Positions 33,786-37,251 of a DNA stretch of 37,251 nt are shown here, piece by piece. The DNA is taken from positions 1 through 37,251 of the forward strand of contig CACITD010000025.1 of the NCBI GenBank assembly GCA_902589475.1, written 5' to 3'. Position 1 is the stretch's first letter, and every line of letters begins with the position of its first letter. The translations under genes were made by a program, and so were the position numbers. The notes below the pieces were generated by a model. It made no database searches and had not been told where the DNA came from. It worked only from the letters and a program-made list of their open reading frames with translations. This DNA is from an uncultured Alphaproteobacteria bacterium. GTDB lineage: Bacteria; Pseudomonadota; Alphaproteobacteria; Thalassobaculales; Thalassobaculaceae.

Positions 33786-35120
33786 TCAAATCATTGTTTC
33801 ACATTCTTTTCGTAGCTTAAAAGCAGGGAGTTTTTCATCAATCTGCACATCAGCGTAGGTCAATATCGTGTCTTCAGCGACATCTTTTATCATCCGCGCC
33901 TCACCCGTTAAGCCTAATGGCAGTGCTCTCATTGGCACGGAAATGTTGCTTGGTCTCAATTGACCCGCAACACAGTAGCCACCTTCTCCATCTAATACCT
34001 CACCAACTTTAAGATTTTTCTTGGCAACAGCGACTACGTCAGCCCTAAATTCCCGGCTGACACCAGTAGACTCGCCTCGGAGCCCCACATTTGCAACAGA
34101 AATCCCAAGTTCAAGTCCTATCAAATGATACATGTTGAACTTACAAAAATAGAGTCCGCTGTCATCAGTATGAACAAAATATTCTTCAAAACAATTTTTT
34201 TGATAATCAGTTAGGGCTTTCACAGCAACCCAAACGCCTGTGCGGATATTATGATATAATTCTTTACCGTCCAGACCGATACTATTGATAACCTCGACCT
34301 GACCCTCACATTCTAAAACACCTCCCGCATCTCGCCCCCTCATTAAATTTGGGATGTCATCAACAGATCCTGAGGGATAAGTTAGTCCTCCACTAGGCGC
34401 ATCAAGCCCTGTCGCGTTGCATATTGCCGCGCATTCAATTGCAGGCTTAGTTCCATCATGAAAACTGTTATACATTTTTGGATTTTGCCTACCCCGCTTA
34501 GCCTGCTCCGCTGTCGTCCCCCAGCTTTCATAGACTGTATCTGGTGTTGAAAATCTATACTCCGGCTTCCATTTATGACCACGTCCTGCCGCGACCACAT
34601 GCCAGCCTGAGGAACGAGCCCAATCTACCAATTCATATGTCATTGCTGGCTGGTCACCATAAGCTTGGGAATAAATTACGCCTGCTTCCTTCGCACGGGA
34701 AACTAATGCGGCACCACAGATAGCATCAGCCTCAACCGTACCCGAAATAACATGTTTCCCAGCAGCAAATGATAGTAAGGCATGCTCGATAGCCACAATT
34801 GGATTACCAGTACATTCTATAATAATCTCAACAGCCGGATGATTTATTAAATCATGAACGTTAGCACTTATGTTTGTGGCTTCTGTCTTAAGTGCTATGT
34901 CCAGGTTAGGGGCGTTTAACTTCTCTTTTGGCCAACCGGCGTACATAAAATTAGAACGAGCTTGCTCAACATCAAGATCAACCACACCCAAGATATGGAC
35001 GCCCGGAATACGCTGAGCCTGCGCCATGAACATTGTCCCAAATTTTCCCCCACCAATCATGCCAATACGTATTGGCCGTTTTTGTTCCTCCCTTGCCTTT
35101 AGCTGATCTATCATACCCAT
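33786..35120 (-). CDS. SAF-domain NAD(P)-dependent oxidoreductase, homoserine-dehydrogenase-like
   Basis: A 444-residue protein. The N-terminal Rossmann domain starts RIGMIGGGKFGTMF near 18-31, then VVDLD, IECTGNP and AAGKHVISGTVEAD, as in homoserine dehydrogenase and Gfo/Idh-like enzymes. The C-terminal part (about 345-440) has RAD-VVAVAKKNLKVGEVLDGEGG, the SAF pattern seen in antifreeze-like and FlgA proteins. It belongs to a family often annotated as SAF domain-containing protein or homoserine dehydrogenase, whose substrates are mostly unknown. No aspartate-pathway neighbours are present, so real homoserine dehydrogenase activity is unlikely. GGGAG six bases before ATG 35120 supports the start. 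The next gene downstream is the EctD-like oxygenase. Confidence 0.88.
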   Translation of the reverse strand: MGMIDQLKAREEQKRPIRIGMIGGGKFGTMFMAQAQRIPGVHILGVVDLDVEQARSNFMYAGWPKEKLNAPNLDIALKTEATNISANVHDLINHPAVEIIIECTGNPIVAIEHALLSFAAGKHVISGTVEADAICGAALVSRAKEAGVIYSQAYGDQPAMTYELVDWARSSGWHVVAAGRGHKWKPEYRFSTPDTVYESWGTTAEQAKRGRQNPKMYNSFHDGTKPAIECAAICNATGLDAPSGGLTYPSGSVDDIPNLMRGRDAGGVLECEGQVEVINSIGLDGKELYHNIRTGVWVAVKALTDYQKNCFEEYFVHTDDSGLYFCKFNMYHLIGLELGISVANVGLRGESTGVSREFRADVVAVAKKNLKVGEVLDGEGGYCVAGQLRPSNISVPMRALPLGLTGEARMIKDVAEDTILTYADVQIDEKLPAFKLRKECETMI

Positions 35121-35199
35121 ATTCTACTCCCGACAATATCAACCTAACGAAGCTTGCGAAAAAAAGTAAAGTCTGACTTAAACAAAAGTGGTATTAACT

Positions 35200-35985
35200 C
35201 TATCGCCCCTTGAAAATAGGAGTTCTTTTCTCAGAAAATGCCTTCATAGCTTCCCGACTGTCTTCAGTTTTGGAGAGTTCGCCGGTCTTATTTTGTTCGT
35301 AGCGATATCCATCGCGCAACGCCATTTCTTCGATGGCATTCAATGTTTCCTTTGCTAACGACATCGCCACCGGACTTTTCGATGCAAGTTCTTCCGCAAT
35401 TTTCAAAGCTGCCCTCATCAAATCATCATCCGGCACACACTCCTCCACAACACCAAGTCTATAGAGTTCCGCTCCTGACAAGCGTTGTCCAGTTAGCATA
35501 AGTCGCCGTGTCTTTGAATGACTAAACAATCTCATTGCGTGACGACCGCCACCCAATAAACCAACATTTATTTCTGGTAATCCAACGCTAGCACTTTCCG
35601 AAGCGATAAGTATGTCAGCGGAAGCCGCCACAGCCAAACCAGCTCCTAAAGCAGCCCCATTGATGGCTGCAATGACGGGTTTTCTGCACTCCATAATAGA
35701 ATAAAAACACTCTCGTACTCGTCGACTATGAACCCAATGATCTCCTAGATCAGATTCTTGTGACGCACGTCCCTTAATATCAGCCCCGGCTGAGAAACAT
35801 TTTCCGGCACCAGTGAGGACGATGGACCTCACATCATTTCTATCGCTTAAAACGTCGAAGGCCAATGTCAAATCATCATGAAATTGACGGTTTTGTGCGT
35901 TGACAGGAGGGTTGTTCATAGTAACGACAGCGATATAGTTTGATATCGCAACATTTACTGTTGAAAGATTTGTTATGTCAGTCAT
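35200..35985 (-). CDS. enoyl-CoA hydratase/isomerase (crotonase) family protein
   Basis: A 261-residue crotonase-fold protein. The oxyanion-hole strands are KCFSAGADIKGR near 62-73 and AINGAALGAGLAVAASAD near 107-124. Glu138 (VGLPEINVGLLGGGRHA) matches the second catalytic Glu of hydratases (Glu164 in rat). The first (Glu144 in GGGCE) is Ala118 here. This one-Glu pattern is common in crotonases that isomerise, decarboxylate or hydrolyse rather than hydrate. So it probably processes a CoA thioester other than a plain enoyl-CoA. It precedes the SAF oxidoreductase by 79 bases and follows the solute-binding-like gene by 31. No acyl-CoA ligase is in the window. Confidence 0.92.
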   Translation of the reverse strand: MTDITNLSTVNVAISNYIAVVTMNNPPVNAQNRQFHDDLTLAFDVLSDRNDVRSIVLTGAGKCFSAGADIKGRASQESDLGDHWVHSRRVRECFYSIMECRKPVIAAINGAALGAGLAVAASADILIASESASVGLPEINVGLLGGGRHAMRLFSHSKTRRLMLTGQRLSGAELYRLGVVEECVPDDDLMRAALKIAEELASKSPVAMSLAKETLNAIEEMALRDGYRYEQNKTGELSKTEDSREAMKAFSEKRTPIFKGR

Positions 35986-36016
35986 TTTTAATATCTTTTA
36001 ACTTTATTTTTCTGCT

Positions 36017-36745
36017 TCAAGCTAACGCTGCAACGGAGAGCCGTCCAACGACGTTATGCTTTTCAATCGCTTTGGCAACAAAACCCGATGCTTTCATTTC
36101 CTCAACAAACTCCTTTAGATATGAAGCAGCCTTTTCCTTTCCACGTGTGCACCCCATGGCTTGCTGCACTGCTGTAAACTGGCCATCGAGAATTTTTGCT
36201 CCTGGAACACGCTCGACATCAGTAATCAAGCGCGGTCTCAAACCTGCAAGTGCCTCTAGTCGTTTTTCCATAAATATATCAAAGGAGGCATCTATCCCTT
36301 CAACCCGAATAAGTTCAGCGTTTTTTATATTTCTTTCTAACCACAGATCGTATGCACTTCTTGCTGATACGGCTATTCTAATTCCAGCTTTATCGACATC
36401 TTCCAGTTTCGTTAGTTTTGAATCTGGCGGTACCATATACGTTGCCTGGATTTCACAATATGCAGCTGTAAAATCGATTTTTTCTGCCCTTTGCGGCTCG
36501 GCTCCTATATTACCAATGTCCCAAATTCCTTTTCCAGCATCGTCTGCAACCTCACCTGGTGTCTTATATTTAATAAGTTCTAGGCCTACACCTAAGCGTT
36601 TTGCCAGTTCACCTGCCATATCAGGGGAAACCCCCACCGGATCTCCGTCATCAGTTTTACCTGTAACCAAAAGAAAATTGGACATATTAATCGCTGCTCG
36701 TAATACGCCAGTTGGCGCGAGCTCTTCTACTATTTCAGCTAACAT
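36017..36745 (-). CDS. family 3 solute-binding-protein fold without signal peptide
   Basis: A 242-residue protein of the periplasmic binding protein type II/SBP_bac_3 fold. It has VLRAAINMSNFLLVTG near the N-terminus, VGVSPDMAGELAKRLGV, GIWDIGNIGAEPQRAEKIDFTAAY and KAGIRIAVSARSAYDLWL. Typical ABC amino-acid-binding proteins have a signal peptide. This one begins MLAEIVEELAP with none; a longer frame from 36808 has only a short hydrophobic run. It sits beside an amidase rather than permease or ATPase genes. It may be a cytosolic binding protein or an enzyme evolved from this fold, as cyclohexadienyl dehydratase did. The role is not established. GGGAAG upstream supports ATG 36745. Confidence 0.82.
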   Translation of the reverse strand: MLAEIVEELAPTGVLRAAINMSNFLLVTGKTDDGDPVGVSPDMAGELAKRLGVGLELIKYKTPGEVADDAGKGIWDIGNIGAEPQRAEKIDFTAAYCEIQATYMVPPDSKLTKLEDVDKAGIRIAVSARSAYDLWLERNIKNAELIRVEGIDASFDIFMEKRLEALAGLRPRLITDVERVPGAKILDGQFTAVQQAMGCTRGKEKAASYLKEFVEEMKASGFVAKAIEKHNVVGRLSVAALA

Positions 36746-36749
36746 ATTT

Positions 36750-36755
36750 CTTCCC
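36750..36755 (-). promoter_or_regulatory. ribosome binding site deciding a leaderless start
   Basis: GGGAAG on the minus strand, four bases before ATG 36745. It supports the short start and therefore the lack of a signal peptide in the solute-binding-like protein. Confidence 0.55.
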
Positions 36756-36857
36756 AAATTGAATATTATAATGCATAGCAGTTTGAACCAAGAACTCCTT
36801 AGTTGCACACATTTTCTTTCTAAGTGTAAAAAAACAGCTTAATAAGGACCTTTGGCT

Positions 36858-37251
36858 TCAGTTTAAAAACCTTTCAGGGTTGCCGGCCGGACAACGTACC
36901 ATCGAGATTTGTTCAAAAGCATAAGCCAAATCAATAATAAGGTAATCCTCCCAAGCCCTACCAATAAAAGATAAACCAGCTGGTAAACCAGACACATACC
37001 CCATCGGGACTGTGACACTGGGGTATCCAGAAACAGCCGCTAAACACGAACTCCCCCCAATCCTATTATCCCCATTTAAAAAATCAATTGCCCACGGTGT
37101 TGAAGTTGTGGGAACAACAAGCGCGCAGCATGAATGATCTAATAAAGCCTTGTCGATACCTTCTTCTCTGGTGAGGCGCCTGCATTCTTTAAGTGCTGCA
37201 ATATAATCTGGATCATCCAGACCATTAGTTGCTTCAGCCGCTATCAACTGT
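36858..37251 (-). CDS. amidase-signature family protein, C-terminal part only
   Basis: About 130 residues of the C-terminal end of an amidase-signature protein that runs off the right edge. Recognisable are DHSCCALVVPTTSTPW, AVSGYPSVTVPMGY, GLPAGLSFIGRAWEDYLII and LAYAFEQ, as in the last third of amidases of about 500 residues. The Lys-Ser-Ser triad lies beyond the window. It differs from the amidase at 18181-19602 (which has GLPSINVPGG and LPLGFQIIGRPYHE here), so it is a separate lineage. It likely leads the minus-strand group that continues with the solute-binding-like gene, 112 bases on. Apparent starts inside the fragment are only internal codons. Confidence 0.88.
   Translation of the reverse strand, partial: QLIAAEATNGLDDPDYIAALKECRRLTREEGIDKALLDHSCCALVVPTTSTPWAIDFLNGDNRIGGSSCLAAVSGYPSVTVPMGYVSGLPAGLSFIGRAWEDYLIIDLAYAFEQISMVRCPAGNPERFLN

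Noticed and set aside
35940-36842. A 300-residue open frame on the + strand, antisense to the solute-binding-like gene.
   Set aside because: The opposite strand encodes a recognisable SBP family protein with a ribosome site; the + strand product is Ser/Pro/Ile-rich with no domain. It is a shadow.
1-37251. tRNA, rRNA, CRISPR arrays, insertion sequences, phage or attachment sites.
   Set aside because: I looked through the gaps and found none; intergenic spaces are short and no repeated blocks or transposase motifs are visible.

Overview
The window looks like an AT-rich (roughly 40-45% GC by eye) chromosomal segment of a flagellated proteobacterium. The flagellar order at the left end (a FlbD-type sigma-54 activator tail, then flhA, flhF, flhG and a FliK-like gene) and the metabolic gene content most resemble free-living, probably marine, Alphaproteobacteria of the Rhodospirillales type. 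That placement is an inference; no rRNA or tRNA is present to anchor it. There are no insertion sequences, phage genes or CRISPR arrays, coding density is very high, and no gap reaches 300 bases.

Left arm (1-10534, all + strand): flagellar genes flbD (3' end only), flhA, flhF, flhG and a large low-complexity protein with a FliK-like C-terminus. These are followed by a HAD phosphatase, an alpha/beta hydrolase with an SCP2-like front domain, a membrane fatty-acid hydroxylase/sterol-desaturase family protein and an NAD(P)H:quinone oxidoreductase.

Centre (10558-29366, all - strand): one run of twelve genes about 18.8 kb long, most overlapping or only a few bases apart. In transcription order: NodB-type deacetylase/cyclic-imide-hydrolase-like protein, HyuA, HyuB, HyuA, HyuB, SDR, AtzG/GatC-like small subunit, amidase, HyuB, HyuA, HyuB, HyuA. 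It holds four complete and mutually divergent hydantoinase/oxoprolinase-superfamily A/B pairs. Pair order is mirrored around a core of SDR, small subunit and amidase. I read it as a catabolic assembly that opens cyclic amides, imides or lactams with ATP and then hydrolyses the resulting amides. The substrate cannot be read from the sequence.

Right arm: a 250-base divergent promoter region with a perfect 14-base palindrome (29498-29511) separates the big operon from a + strand operon (29617-32852) of VOC protein, PanB-like protein lacking two of three metal ligands, TauD/TfdA-type dioxygenase and SDR. Converging on it is a - strand group (37251-32949): a second amidase (C-terminal part only), a solute-binding-protein fold without a signal peptide, an enoyl-CoA hydratase/isomerase family protein lacking one catalytic Glu, a SAF-domain NAD(P) oxidoreductase and an EctD-like Fe(II)/2-oxoglutarate dioxygenase. 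No recognisable membrane transporter or transcription factor lies in the central or right part. The strongest candidate for an undescribed system is the mirrored four-pair Hyu/AtzG-amidase operon together with the flanking PanB-like/dioxygenase genes.
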